A stretch of 64,000 nucleotides of DNA from Treponema sp. (GTDB lineage Bacteria; Spirochaetota; Spirochaetia; Treponematales; Treponemataceae): positions 1-64,000 of the forward strand of contig JALNVF010000001.1 of the NCBI GenBank assembly GCA_023231445.1. The letters are read 5' to 3'. The notes below the pieces were generated by a model that saw nothing but the letters and a program-made list of their open reading frames with translations, searched no databases and was not told the origin of the DNA. Of this stretch, positions 36,053-44,771 are shown in pieces. A program made the translations under genes and the position numbers. Each line of letters starts with the position of its first letter. Position 1 is the first letter of the stretch.

Positions 36053-36153
36053 TGATTGTACGGTTACTATGACAAATTCTGCAGAACTTGAAATAGTAAC
36101 TGTATTTTCGTAAAAGCCCTGTTTTTAAGCAGTACAGTTTAAACAGTATAATA

Positions 36154-37308
36154 CTAGGATTGTTTTTCCAGCTTTTCAAGTTCAGCTTTTGCTATTTTAT
36201 CATCGGGATCATAGGCAAGCGCTGATGTAAAATATTTTTGCGCTTCTTCTGTATTTCCCTGTTTCAGAGCAAGATAGCCAAGATTTGACATGATCTTTGT
36301 GCTTTCCGGTTCCAGTGAAAGAGCATTTTCAAGACATTTTTTTGCTTCTTTAAAATTTTTCTCTTCCATGCAGCAGATTGCCAGTTCATTGTATGTGTCG
36401 GAATTATGGTCTCCGCCGGGACAATTAAGCGCTTCAAGAAATGCCTGTTTTGCATCAGCATAACGTTCAAGACGCCGCAGTCCCCAGCCTAGCATAAACC
36501 ATGCATTCCATACATGGGGATTTGATTTTATGAATATTTTGATTTCATCAAGTCCCTTTGTTTCCTGTCCTGATGAAATATAGTCATACGCAGCCTTGAA
36601 ATGCTCATCATCCATGTTCTGGCTTTTTATATTGTCTAAAATTTCCTGAGACCGTTCCTTCTTGTAAATACCGTTTTCCCCGAGTTCTTCATCCTTCATA
36701 TCGCAGGTAAGTGCAAGGTATGTTTCAAAACTGTCTTTTGCATCATGAAAGTTATGCTGTTTCATATAAAAAAAACCGGCATTGAAAAATGCATCGGGAA
36801 TCGCCGGGTCTGCATCCATTGCCTGCCTGTAGTATTCAAGTGCGTCGTGATCGTAGGCATCTGCATCTTCATTAAGGCCTGAACGGCGGTATGAATTTGC
36901 CCGTTCATCAAGAAAGAGTGCAGTGTTAAGAACAGTAACCATATCTTCCGGATCGAATCCGCGGAGCGCTGCAAATATTTCTTCGGCTATGTCGTAATCC
37001 TCGTTTTTTGCTTTGAGAATGGCAGCTTCTGAAAGTTCTTTTTTTATTTCAGGGCGTGCTTCTTTGAGTACTGAGCGATAGTATCCTGTATGTTCGTTCT
37101 GCGGATCGTAGGCAAGTACCGTGAGAATGCCGGCAAGAATCTGTTCCTGTGTCAATTCTCCGGGATCGAATGTACCCGGTGCATCTCTGTCTTTTTTCTG
37201 AACAGGAACGGGAATTGTGGGATCAATGTGCATGGCATTTCGTGATAACTTAAAATTTTCAGGCAGCTTAATATAATAAATTGTATCAAGAGGACTTGCT
37301 GGGTTCAT
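36154..37308 (-). CDS. TPR-repeat protein
   Basis: 384 residues, no signal peptide. After a proline-rich N-terminus there are at least six tetratricopeptide-like units between about 90 and 380 (for example YDIAEEIFAALRGFDPED, IPDAFFNAGFFYMKQHNFHDA, YADAKQAFLEAL, TKIMSNLGYLALKQGNTEE). It is probably a cytoplasmic scaffold. The ATG overlaps the stop of the upstream PilZ protein by four bases, so the two are co-translated and may interact. I cannot name the partner. Confidence 0.85.
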   Translation of the reverse strand: MNPASPLDTIYYIKLPENFKLSRNAMHIDPTIPVPVQKKDRDAPGTFDPGELTQEQILAGILTVLAYDPQNEHTGYYRSVLKEARPEIKKELSEAAILKAKNEDYDIAEEIFAALRGFDPEDMVTVLNTALFLDERANSYRRSGLNEDADAYDHDALEYYRQAMDADPAIPDAFFNAGFFYMKQHNFHDAKDSFETYLALTCDMKDEELGENGIYKKERSQEILDNIKSQNMDDEHFKAAYDYISSGQETKGLDEIKIFIKSNPHVWNAWFMLGWGLRRLERYADAKQAFLEALNCPGGDHNSDTYNELAICCMEEKNFKEAKKCLENALSLEPESTKIMSNLGYLALKQGNTEEAQKYFTSALAYDPDDKIAKAELEKLEKQS

Positions 37309-38363
37309 TGTGTTTCCTTGTTTTCTTCATTAGCAGTAATTTTAGTTTCAATCTGTTGAGTCTTGTCTGGCTTTAAATCAGTTTCTTTATTCTGACTGTC
37401 AGAGATCTGTTCTTTTTTTATGTTTCCGGCATCTGATGCTACTTCTGATTTTTTTTCTGCAGGTTTCTGTAAACTTTGTTCCGTACTTTTGGGTAATCCT
37501 GCTGTCGGAGTACTTTCTACTGCCTGTATCGGTTCTTCTTTTTTTGACTGAGCCTCAAGGAAACTTTTCCTGTTCAGGGTCACATAATTATTGATATGAA
37601 TTTTATATGACAGAGGTACCTGATTTTCGTCGAATTTGATGGAAGCCGCAACAATATCCTGTCGGCCTTCAATTACATCCGCATTTACTATTGTTCCCTT
37701 TATATCGACAGTTTCGATCGGATCACTGAACTGGATACGGAGTATTGCATCTTTGTCACATATGAATTTTGACAATCCGAGCAGAATAACTTTTGCGCCG
37801 GAGAAAGACAAATCCCGCAGAATGCACCGCCGTGGAACATTCTGAATATATATGATGGATTCTTCACGTTCTATATTAAGTTTGTGTTTGGAATCTCCAT
37901 TAATAATAATACGTTCTTCCCTGCGTTGCACAAAATTGATATTCGCCTCAATAAGAGTTCCCAGCTTCAGAATCAAATCATCCGGGGGCCGTTGTGTATA
38001 TATAAGGGTAATGATCGCAAGTTCCTGTGAATTCATATACGGCGTTACTTCACTTACTTTTCCTGCAATAAAAAAACTTAGCGGTTCATTATCCGGTTCG
38101 ATAAAACAGAAGCGGAGACTCACCGGCGGGGAATCTTTTTTTGTTATCTGGGCAAACGCTCCGCCTTTTGTCCCAAGAATTATCTTTGCCATCTGAAACG
38201 ATGTTGAATTAATAATGCACGGCCATTGTGCTCCGTTGCATTTTATATATATTTGGCGCGGATCTATACGTAACGACCGCAATATGTCTTTTGAGAATAT
38301 GATTTCTTTATCCCGATAAAAATCATAGTAGTTGCTGATCTGCTGATTGGTAGCAATTCCCAT
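37305..38363 (-). CDS. PilZ-domain protein with N-terminal YcgR-like domain
   Basis: 352 residues. An N-terminal beta domain (about 15-140) resembles the flagellar-brake/PlzA-type domain. The PilZ domain has R147-x3-R151 (RREER) and D184-L-S-x2-S-G189 (RDLSFSGA), the c-di-GMP motifs. From about 275 to the end the chain is Gln/Glu/Lys-rich, repetitive and probably disordered. The architecture is like the spirochaetal PlzA-type c-di-GMP effectors that influence motility, but orthology needs an alignment. It is translationally coupled to the TPR protein downstream. Confidence 0.82.
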   Translation of the reverse strand: MGIATNQQISNYYDFYRDKEIIFSKDILRSLRIDPRQIYIKCNGAQWPCIINSTSFQMAKIILGTKGGAFAQITKKDSPPVSLRFCFIEPDNEPLSFFIAGKVSEVTPYMNSQELAIITLIYTQRPPDDLILKLGTLIEANINFVQRREERIIINGDSKHKLNIEREESIIYIQNVPRRCILRDLSFSGAKVILLGLSKFICDKDAILRIQFSDPIETVDIKGTIVNADVIEGRQDIVAASIKFDENQVPLSYKIHINNYVTLNRKSFLEAQSKKEEPIQAVESTPTAGLPKSTEQSLQKPAEKKSEVASDAGNIKKEQISDSQNKETDLKPDKTQQIETKITANEENKETQ

Positions 38364-38422
38364 ACTGTAGATAATAGTTTATTAGCAGTCATTCGTCAAT
38401 GTTTGATAAAATACGGTGACTG

Positions 38423-38464
38423 AAAAAAATCCCTGATAATCATCGGGTTATCAGGGATTTTTTT
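38423..38464 (-). terminator. Intrinsic terminator of rpsU
   Basis: ATCCCTGATAA (38429-38439) pairs perfectly with 38448-38458 around an 8-base loop. A-rich (38423-38429) and T-rich (38458-38464) flanks make it usable in both directions. It lies just past the rpsU stop. Confidence 0.9.
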
Positions 38465-38478
38465 ATCAGAATTACTGG

Positions 38479-38691
38479 TTAGTACGCTGATTTTGTTTCG
38501 TGATGCTGATGAGTTTTCTTCATCAGTTTGCGCTGGAGTGTCTTGTTTTTGCGGTTCAGGATTGTAGACGGCTTTTCGTAATATTCGCGTTTTTTGAATT
38601 CACGGATAATACCTTCCTTTTCAACCATTCTTTTAAAGCGTTTAATTGCTTTTTCAAGATTCTCTGTATCATCAACTGTTATGCTTGCCAT
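38479..38691 (-). CDS. rpsU: 30S ribosomal protein S21
   Basis: 70 residues. N-terminal [25 protein letters not shown] and [11 protein letters not shown] are the S21 signature, with a basic C-terminal tail. The ribosome binding site is nearly perfect (AAAGGAGGTGA). It is a single-gene transcript with its own promoter and terminator. Confidence 0.97.
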   Translation of the reverse strand: MASITVDDTENLEKAIKRFKRMVEKEGIIREFKKREYYEKPSTILNRKNKTLQRKLMKKTHQHHETKSAY

Positions 38692-38732
38692 CGTTATTCA
38701 CCTCCTTTCGCCGGAACTCCGTAAGAATTTAA

Positions 38733-38762
38733 ATGATAGCATAAAACAGGGGAGTTGATCAA
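38733..38762 (-). promoter_or_regulatory. Promoter of rpsU
   Basis: On the minus strand TTGATC (38757-38762), an 18-base spacer and TATCAT (38733-38738). The two-hairpin element begins immediately upstream. Confidence 0.6.
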
Positions 38763-38763
38763 G

Positions 38764-38842
38764 CGTCGAAAAAGTACATCCATGTACTTTTTCGACGATG
38801 CAAATGCTTTTAGAGTTGGTACTTGGGGTAAAACGCATTTGC
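38764..38842. repeat. Two-hairpin element, copy B
   Basis: Hairpin 1: CGTCGAAAAAGTACAT (38764-38779) pairs perfectly over 16 bases with 38782-38797, with centre CATCCATG. Hairpin 2: GCAAATGC (38800-38807) pairs with GCATTTGC (38835-38842) around a 27-base loop. Compared with copy A at 873-951 the loop has the same length and a similar sequence (both contain TTGGTA/CTGGTA and end in AAC), while the stems differ by paired changes. It lies between rpsU and the cupin regulator; the remaining gap to 38893 shows no gene. Confidence 0.75.
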
Positions 38843-38893
38843 GTCGGGGGCGCGCCTCTTGCACCTGCCTGGTAGAAGAAGGGGGGACTTATT

Positions 38894-39502
38894 CTACTGA
38901 ATAAATCTCTGCGGAGGGGTTACTATCCAGATGGCTTCTACAGCGTCTTTCGAATTGTTTTCAAGGGTATGCGGGGTTCCCGCAGGGAACGATACGCTGT
39001 CGCCGGCAGCCAGCGCATATTCCTTTTTTTCATATTTAAGCAGGGCTGTCCCCTTTGTGATGATACCGAGTTCACGTCCTATGTGGCCGTATGAACCTCT
39101 GTGCGTATGCGAACCGGCAGGAATCTTTATCACATATGCTTCAAAGGAATTTTCCTTTTCAGATTCGTCCGGTTTTGCGAGTTCTTCATACATCACGTCA
39201 TCCTCTGCAAGTGTCCGGCGTTCATCTGCCCGGATAATCTGAACAGGGCGTTCCCGGCGGTATTCCTCGAACAGAAATTCCAGATTGATGTCGAGTGCGT
39301 CTGCAAGTGCCAGCAGGGTGTCTATGGCAGGAGATACGCGGTTGCGTTCGATCTGCGATACAAGACTTTCACTTACACCTGCTTTATCGGCTACGATTTT
39401 AAGAGTGAGGCCTTTATGTTCTCGTACCATACGCAGTTTCTCTCCGAAATGGTAGGGCACCCTTTTTTCTCTTTTGTTTTCAGTATTCTGCGAATGAGTC
39501 AT
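38894..39502 (-). CDS. XRE-family regulator with C-terminal cupin domain
   Basis: 202 residues. A helix-turn-helix at about 20-75 (LKIVADKAGVSESLVSQIER, RVSPAIDTLLALADAL) is followed by a cupin barrel (about 125-195: GSHTHRGSYGHIGRELGIITKG, LAAGDSVSFPAGTPHTLEN). This HTH-cupin layout is that of small-molecule-responsive regulators such as PuuR/MdnR-like proteins. The ligand is unknown. Its start lies 23 bases inside the preceding gene, so it is co-expressed with that unknown protein. Confidence 0.9.
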   Translation of the reverse strand: MTHSQNTENKREKRVPYHFGEKLRMVREHKGLTLKIVADKAGVSESLVSQIERNRVSPAIDTLLALADALDINLEFLFEEYRRERPVQIIRADERRTLAEDDVMYEELAKPDESEKENSFEAYVIKIPAGSHTHRGSYGHIGRELGIITKGTALLKYEKKEYALAAGDSVSFPAGTPHTLENNSKDAVEAIWIVTPPQRFIQ

Positions 39503-40577
39503 GGTCCTGTTTCTCCTTGTTTTTTTCTGTAATATATTGGATGAAATAGTCTTCCAATGTCTTGTGTGGTCCGGGAAGATTCATACGTTCCCTTGCCCGG
39601 GCATTGTCACGCCGGACTGTATACAGCGAATAAAAGTCTCTGTAATCGAGACCTGCGTCAGTTTTTACATGTTCTCCAAGAAAGCTGGATACTTCATCCC
39701 GACCGATTGCCGAAATGCCTTTTGTTTTTAGTATTGACCTGAGTTCCTGAATTTGTTCGAAGGAAATACCGAAGAGAAATTCTTCCATTGCCTGCGAAAC
39801 TCCGTTTTCCCCCAGTTTTTGCTTAATAAATTGAATCCACTGTTCGTCCATTTGAATTGAAATGAGCAGTAATTCACTTGTCCCCATCATGGTACCGAAT
39901 GCAGGTGCAAGTCTGCGTCGTGCAGTCCATACGGTCTGGAGTACGGGTGCGGCGCTTTCTATTGTCTGGTCGTTTCGGTATTCCCAGAGCAGCAGAAGGG
40001 AAAGTGCCCACTGCCGGCGGAATTCCATAGGCTGTGAATCATCTCTGATAAGATTCAGATATACATCTTCAGCAAGTATGGAAAACATCATGGTTATAGT
40101 CTCCATTTGAAAATCCTGGGTGAGTCGGTCCGGCGCTTTTATACGCTTGCTCTGCTTTGAAAGCGATGAGAATGTATGTATTTTTGCTACGAGAAAACCT
40201 TTACCTAGAATAGCCTTTGATGGAAGTTGAAGTGTTGTATCCCCCTCGTCCTGATGTTGAATAAGTGAATCAATGAGCGACTGCGGAGTACGTATTCCTC
40301 CAGCCAGATCATGACGTTCAAGAAGGGATGGGAAGCGCGCTACGGATGCTGCCAGATGTTCCAGGTCCTTTATCCGTTCAGTAATTATATCTACACGTTC
40401 TGCATCAACTTCACGCATGCGGACAAGCAGTTCATCGACAAGGTTTTTCTGCTTCGGTGTAAGGATGACAATACCGTTCTGACTTTCGTTCCTTTCGACT
40501 TTTGTATCGTCGTCATAGAAGTGGCTTATGTCGATAGGAGTAAAATCTTTTCCCGCACCCGAAGAATTTGTAATCAC
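39480..40577 (-). CDS. Conserved-looking cytoplasmic protein of unknown function
   Basis: 365 residues, start codon GTG with AAAAGG upstream. There is no signal peptide or membrane segment. The chain is mostly helical and charged (LTPKQKNLVDELLVRMREV, ITERIKDLEHLAASVARF) with a C-terminal helical half. I recognise no catalytic motif. The 23-base overlap with the HTH-cupin regulator makes a two-gene unit, so it could be a partner or target of that regulator. It is divergent from the vWA protein. Confidence 0.75.
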   Translation of the reverse strand: MITNSSGAGKDFTPIDISHFYDDDTKVERNESQNGIVILTPKQKNLVDELLVRMREVDAERVDIITERIKDLEHLAASVARFPSLLERHDLAGGIRTPQSLIDSLIQHQDEGDTTLQLPSKAILGKGFLVAKIHTFSSLSKQSKRIKAPDRLTQDFQMETITMMFSILAEDVYLNLIRDDSQPMEFRRQWALSLLLLWEYRNDQTIESAAPVLQTVWTARRRLAPAFGTMMGTSELLLISIQMDEQWIQFIKQKLGENGVSQAMEEFLFGISFEQIQELRSILKTKGISAIGRDEVSSFLGEHVKTDAGLDYRDFYSLYTVRRDNARARERMNLPGPHKTLEDYFIQYITEKNKEKQDHDSFAEY

Positions 40578-40668
40578 AGTACCTTTTATTATATCATATG
40601 TTGAACCTTTTTCAATTATACTGTAATCATTTTTTTATTTATATTTATAATCTGCCGACAATATATAT

Positions 40669-41886
40669 ATGAGAAAACAAATCCTGTTTGTTACGGTTTT
40701 ATCAGTTTTTAGTCTAGTTTGTGCACCGGCTGCGGAGCCGCTGCTTATCCGTTCCTCTGATGTTCGTATTGAACAGTCTGACAGTTCCGGATTCGGTACA
40801 AAAACAGGGTTCGATCTGTATGTCCGCAAAAAGCCGGGGATTGAGTCTGTTCTGCTTACTGAAACGACAAAGGATCCTGACGGGAAGGCCGACAACTATG
40901 CATACCGTGCAACAGAATGGAATAAGGTGAACGGAGACGAGATGCGGTTTCTTAACGGAAAACCGCTTGATTCCCCAAATGCAAAATTCAGTCTTGTTGA
41001 TTCTACGGCGGAAGATGATCCGGTATTCGGGAAAAGTTTTCATATCTATATTCCTCCTGAAATCGTATACGGTTATTCATGGTCGAGAAACGGGACGGTG
41101 ACAATTGGCCGAGGAACATTCATAAATATCAGGGCTTTTTCGGAAAAATATGCTGACTACCGCGGTACATTCAGTGATAATCCGTTTATGTTTGATCTTG
41201 GTAAAAGAACTGAAACAGTACCTGTCGCGCCAAAAGAACCGGAAATAAAGGATATACCTGTACTTACTGACGATTACAATCCTGATGCAAGCGAAAAATT
41301 TCACGAAATTTCAGATTTTATGATTTATTCAAAGGGTCCGGATACGCTTATCGACGATATAATGACATCCATTAACAAAATAGACCCGAAAACGAAAGCT
41401 GACGTGGTATTTGCGATCGATACAACAGGCAGTATGAAAGACGATATTGCCATGCTTCGGAAGAAATGGGTTCCTCGTCTTATAGCCGATTTAAAATCAT
41501 TCGGAAGTATCAGACTTGGCTTGCTGCTCTATCGTGATTACGGCGAGAGCGGTTACAACTATAAGAACATACCTGTCAAATTTTATGATTTTACACGGAA
41601 TATTGATGAATTTAAAAAGAACCTTAACGGATTTACAATTATCGGTACAGAAGGAGGCGATATTCCGGAAGCTGTGTACGAAGGATTATACGGTTCTCTT
41701 TCGTTTTACAAATGGGATGCTGATGCGGTCCGTAAAATTATACTCATAGGAGACGCCGGTCCTCATCCGACGCCGCGTGGAACGAAAAAATATACAAAAG
41801 CCCTTGTTCAGCAGCTGGCAGCAGAGAAAGGTATTACGATAGATGCAATTATACTGCCCGATGACAAGAGCCGGCGGGGCCGCTGA
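40669..41886 (+). CDS. Secreted von Willebrand factor A-domain protein
   Basis: 405 residues with a signal peptide (about 1-21, ending CAPAAE). Residues 22-235 are an uncharacterised beta-rich region. The vWA domain spans about 244-400 with MIDAS motif Asp251 in FAIDTTGSM, the threonine loop near TIIGTEGGD, and ILIGDAGPHP. vWA domains mediate metal-dependent protein binding, and this is probably a periplasmic or surface adhesion/assembly factor. A TATAAT lies at 40646-40651, only about 18 bases before the ATG, and there is no ribosome binding site. Confidence 0.85.
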   Translation: MRKQILFVTVLSVFSLVCAPAAEPLLIRSSDVRIEQSDSSGFGTKTGFDLYVRKKPGIESVLLTETTKDPDGKADNYAYRATEWNKVNGDEMRFLNGKPLDSPNAKFSLVDSTAEDDPVFGKSFHIYIPPEIVYGYSWSRNGTVTIGRGTFINIRAFSEKYADYRGTFSDNPFMFDLGKRTETVPVAPKEPEIKDIPVLTDDYNPDASEKFHEISDFMIYSKGPDTLIDDIMTSINKIDPKTKADVVFAIDTTGSMKDDIAMLRKKWVPRLIADLKSFGSIRLGLLLYRDYGESGYNYKNIPVKFYDFTRNIDEFKKNLNGFTIIGTEGGDIPEAVYEGLYGSLSFYKWDADAVRKIILIGDAGPHPTPRGTKKYTKALVQQLAAEKGITIDAIILPDDKSRRGR

Positions 41887-41942
41887 GAAAACCGGTCAGC
41901 GTGTTAACTGTAAGTCTGACTGCTTTCCGCAGCAGCTTCTGA

Positions 41943-42395
41943 TTAATTACCGGTTTCCTGAGCTGCAGGTTTTACGACTGTTTCATCTGTTTTAGGCAGC
42001 TTGTTTGCAGGAATTTTTGCCATTTCGATCTGAGCAAGTTTGTTGAACGCTCCCGGCAATGTCCCCGGCGTTGTTGATGCATATAAATCAATGATTTCTT
42101 TAAGAGAACTGTATGCATCATCGTATTTCTTTTCTTTTATGTAGAGATGTCCAAGTTCATATCTGGCTTCAATATAAATGGAATTATCCATACCATAACG
42201 GCTGATGACCATTCGATAATACATTTCGGCATTTTTATACTGTGACTTTCCGTATGCATCCTGTCCCAGCTGGATAAGCTGTGCTGCAGAAAGATCGTCA
42301 GGAATTTCTTCTATCGTACCACAGGAAGGGAACAAAAATACAGCTGCCGCTGCAAATAAAACCGGGACTATAATAATAAATACGCGCTTTTTCAT
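41943..42395 (-). CDS. TPR lipoprotein
   Basis: 150 residues with signal peptide and lipobox FLFPSC (Cys25). Two to three TPR units follow (AAQLIQLGQDAYGKSQYKNAEMYYRMV, ARYELGHLYIKEKKYDDAYSSL), the arrangement of BamD/YbgF-like envelope proteins. I chose the ATG at 42395 because GGAG is just upstream and the signal peptide starts there. It probably sits on the periplasmic face of a membrane. No operon partner. Confidence 0.85.
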   Translation of the reverse strand: MKKRVFIIIVPVLFAAAAVFLFPSCGTIEEIPDDLSAAQLIQLGQDAYGKSQYKNAEMYYRMVISRYGMDNSIYIEARYELGHLYIKEKKYDDAYSSLKEIIDLYASTTPGTLPGAFNKLAQIEMAKIPANKLPKTDETVVKPAAQETGN

Positions 42396-42588
42396 ATACT
42401 CCAGTGTACAATCCGGCCGACAAAAAAACAAGACTCAGAAAAGGTCCGTTTGCAAAAGTCTGTTGTTTTTGCAGGGGACAGATTATGATACAGCAGGTCT
42501 CTTCCTGTTGTTTGTCCTGTTCTACTAGAACCGGTCTGTTTTAGTTAGAACAGCATCGGGAATAGAAAGGTTACGGAAGACAGATGTA
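42396..42588. other. Non-coding gap with several inverted repeats
   Basis: No gene is seen between the TPR lipoprotein and the transporter promoter. Inverted repeats include TGCAAAA near 42452 with TTTTGCA near 42468, ACAGCAGG near 42492 with CCTGTTGT near 42505, and CTGTTCTA near 42517 with TAGAACAG near 42546. None has a T-run. No riboswitch class I know was recognised. Confidence 0.5.
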
Positions 42589-42617
42589 TTGACCAATGTT
42601 TTTTCTGTCAGTATGAT
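42589..42617 (+). promoter_or_regulatory. Promoter of the TrpX/YtsA-type transporter
   Basis: TTGACC (42589-42594), a 17-base spacer and TATGAT (42612-42617). It predicts a leader of about 77 bases before the ATG, containing the small hairpin CTGCG/CGCAG. The ribosome binding site is AGGAG. Confidence 0.7.
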
Positions 42618-42700
42618 TATGTATCTATAGTAAGAATCTGCGAAAAGCGCAGCGATTACAGCGCAGGGGATACTCGAAAGGTTCTTTTCAGGAGAAAATT

Positions 42701-43654
42701 ATGAAAAAAATTGCTCTGATTATGATTGCAGCGTTGGGTCTTATATTCGGTATGACCGGCTGCAGTGGAAAGAAAGCTGACAAAAAGATAAAAATTGGTA
42801 TTGTTCAGCTTGTAGAACATCCTGCTCTTGACGGTGCATATAAAGGATTTGTTGACGGACTTGCAGCTGCCGGATATGTTGACGGACAGAATATAACTGT
42901 CGATTATCAGAATGCCCAGGGGGAACAGGCAAACTGTGTGACTATTGCACAGAAATTCGTCAACGACAGGGATGATCTTATTCTTGCTATTGCAACGCCT
43001 GCGGCTCAGGCTGTTGCCAATCTGACAAAAGATATTCCGGTTCTTATTACTGCCGTTACAGATCCTGAAAGCGCGAAGCTGGTAAAATCAAATACCGCCC
43101 CGGGAACTAATGTTTCCGGTACATCGGATCTTACACCGTGTGCGGCACAGATTGACCTGCTCAAAAAAATTGTGCCGGAAGCTGAGACGGTTGGTCTTAT
43201 TTACTGCTCAAGCGAGCAGAACAGCATTTTCCAGATAAATCTTGCAAAAGCAGAATGTGACAAGATCGGTTTAAAATATATAGATGCAACAGTTTCTAAT
43301 TCAAATGAAATCCAGCAGGTGACTCAGAGCCTTGTGGGAAAAGTTGATGCAATCTATGCGCCGACTGATAACATGATTGCAGCCGGTATGGCAACTGTTG
43401 CCCAGGTTGCAAATGACAATAAGATTCCGACTATCGTAGGCGAAGACGGAATGGTAAAGTCGGGAGCACTTGCTACATACGGCATTGATTATTATGAACT
43501 CGGAAAACAGACATCAGCAATGGCTGTTGATATTCTTAAGAACGGGAAGAAACCGGCGGACATGCCGATTCAGTATCTTGCAAACTGCACGCTCAGTGTA
43601 AATCAGGATACCGTTGCCAAACTTGGTATTACACTTCCTTCAGATCTGAAGTAA
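42701..43654 (+). CDS. ABC transporter substrate-binding lipoprotein (TrpX/YtsA, DUF534 type)
   Basis: 317 residues with lipobox GMTGC (Cys21). The two-lobed type I periplasmic-binding fold matches the TrpX/YtsA ABC_sub_bind family: KIGIVQLVEHPALDGAYKGF, AAQAVANLTKDIPVLITAVTDPE, VGLIYCSSEQNS and YELGKQTSAMAVDIL. Family members are linked to aromatic amino acids or other small ligands; the ligand here is not determined. It is the first gene of a three-gene importer, and a terminator-like hairpin separates it from the permease. Confidence 0.92.
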   Translation: MKKIALIMIAALGLIFGMTGCSGKKADKKIKIGIVQLVEHPALDGAYKGFVDGLAAAGYVDGQNITVDYQNAQGEQANCVTIAQKFVNDRDDLILAIATPAAQAVANLTKDIPVLITAVTDPESAKLVKSNTAPGTNVSGTSDLTPCAAQIDLLKKIVPEAETVGLIYCSSEQNSIFQINLAKAECDKIGLKYIDATVSNSNEIQQVTQSLVGKVDAIYAPTDNMIAAGMATVAQVANDNKIPTIVGEDGMVKSGALATYGIDYYELGKQTSAMAVDILKNGKKPADMPIQYLANCTLSVNQDTVAKLGITLPSDLK

Positions 43655-43682
43655 GCTTTTCCTGTTATACAGAAATAAAAAG

Positions 43683-43726
43683 CGGTCGCCTTGTACACAG
43701 AAAGTACATGGAGACCGTTTTTTTTT
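43683..43726 (+). terminator. Terminator-like hairpin between binding protein and permease
   Basis: Arms 43683-43696 and 43704-43717 pair at 12 of 14 positions around a 7-base loop and run into nine Ts (43718-43726). Being inside the operon, it probably lets only part of transcription continue, giving excess binding protein. Confidence 0.8.
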
Positions 43727-43794
43727 GTCAGGATACCTTCTCACGTTCGGGCAGAATCAATATAATTAAACAAATTTATTGTTGGAGTAACAAA

Positions 43795-44760
43795 ATGGGC
43801 CTTTTTCTTGCCATGCAGGGTGCCGTTTCTCAGGGGATACTCTGGGGAATTATGACGCTTGGCGTTTATCTTACATTCAGAATACTTGATATAGCTGACC
43901 TTACCGTAGACGGCAGCTTTGCAACAGGCGGCGCCGTCACCGGTGTGCTGATCGTGCACGGAATGAATCCAATGCTGTCGCTCCTTATCGCTTTTTTAGT
44001 CGGAATGCTCACCGGGCTTGCCACGGGACTTATGCATACGAAAATCAGAATCCACGTACTGCTGGCAAGTATCCTGACTATGATAGCTCTGTATTCGATT
44101 AATATCCGTATTATGGGAAAGGCAAATACTCCGCTGCTCGGAGTAAAGACTGTTATGTCGTTCTTTACAGAACATTTCAACGTAAATACGACGATGGCAT
44201 CGCTTTTTGTTGGTATAATCTTTGTTTCGGTGATTGTTGTTCTCATGTACTGGTTCTTCGGAACAGAACTGGGTAGTGCTGTCCGGGCAACGGGAAACAA
44301 TGAACATATGGTCCGTGCTCTCGGAGTGAATACTGATACGATGAAAATTCTGGGGCTCATGATTTCCAATGGACTTGTTGCACTTTCGGGCGCGCTTGTA
44401 GCACAGAGCCAGGGATACGCTGACGTAGGTATGGGAACGGGAACTATCGTCATCGGACTTGCATCGATTATCATCGGGGAAGTTGTTCTGGGAAAACATT
44501 TCGGTTTCTGGTATACACTCGTTTCCGTGGTGCTTGGTTCAATCATTTACCGCATCATCATTGCAATAGTCCTTCAACTGGGACTTAAATCTACCGATTT
44601 AAAACTATTTACGGCTATTATTGTTGCAATAGCGCTTTCTGTACCGGTACTTAAGGAACAGGCAGCACGCCGCAGACGATCGGCTATTCCCGGCGTTCTG
44701 CTTACCGATGCCGAGACTTCTGTTGATGAAGATGGTACTCACGACGTAACTCAGAACTAA
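43795..44760 (+). CDS. ABC transporter permease (TrpY/YtsA-system type)
   Basis: 321 residues with about eight to nine hydrophobic segments, in the BPD_transp_2 (LivH/RbsC-like) family: FRILDIADLTVDGSFATGGA near residue 25 and GNNEHMVRALGVNTD in the cytoplasmic coupling loop. I chose the ATG at 43795 because GGAG lies eight bases upstream; the upstream extension of the frame crosses the terminator. It forms the membrane channel for the preceding binding protein. The ATPase begins 12 bases after its stop. Confidence 0.92.
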   Translation: MGLFLAMQGAVSQGILWGIMTLGVYLTFRILDIADLTVDGSFATGGAVTGVLIVHGMNPMLSLLIAFLVGMLTGLATGLMHTKIRIHVLLASILTMIALYSINIRIMGKANTPLLGVKTVMSFFTEHFNVNTTMASLFVGIIFVSVIVVLMYWFFGTELGSAVRATGNNEHMVRALGVNTDTMKILGLMISNGLVALSGALVAQSQGYADVGMGTGTIVIGLASIIIGEVVLGKHFGFWYTLVSVVLGSIIYRIIIAIVLQLGLKSTDLKLFTAIIVAIALSVPVLKEQAARRRRSAIPGVLLTDAETSVDEDGTHDVTQN

Positions 44761-44771
44761 GGGGAAAGGCT

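Noticed and set aside
42624..42700. Riboswitch or T-box in the importer leader
   Set aside because: No specifier loop, antiterminator T-box motif or known riboswitch core could be identified; only a small hairpin.
43866..44546. Open frame of about 226 codons on the minus strand
   Set aside because: It is antisense to the ABC permease, whose motifs and ribosome binding site are clear.
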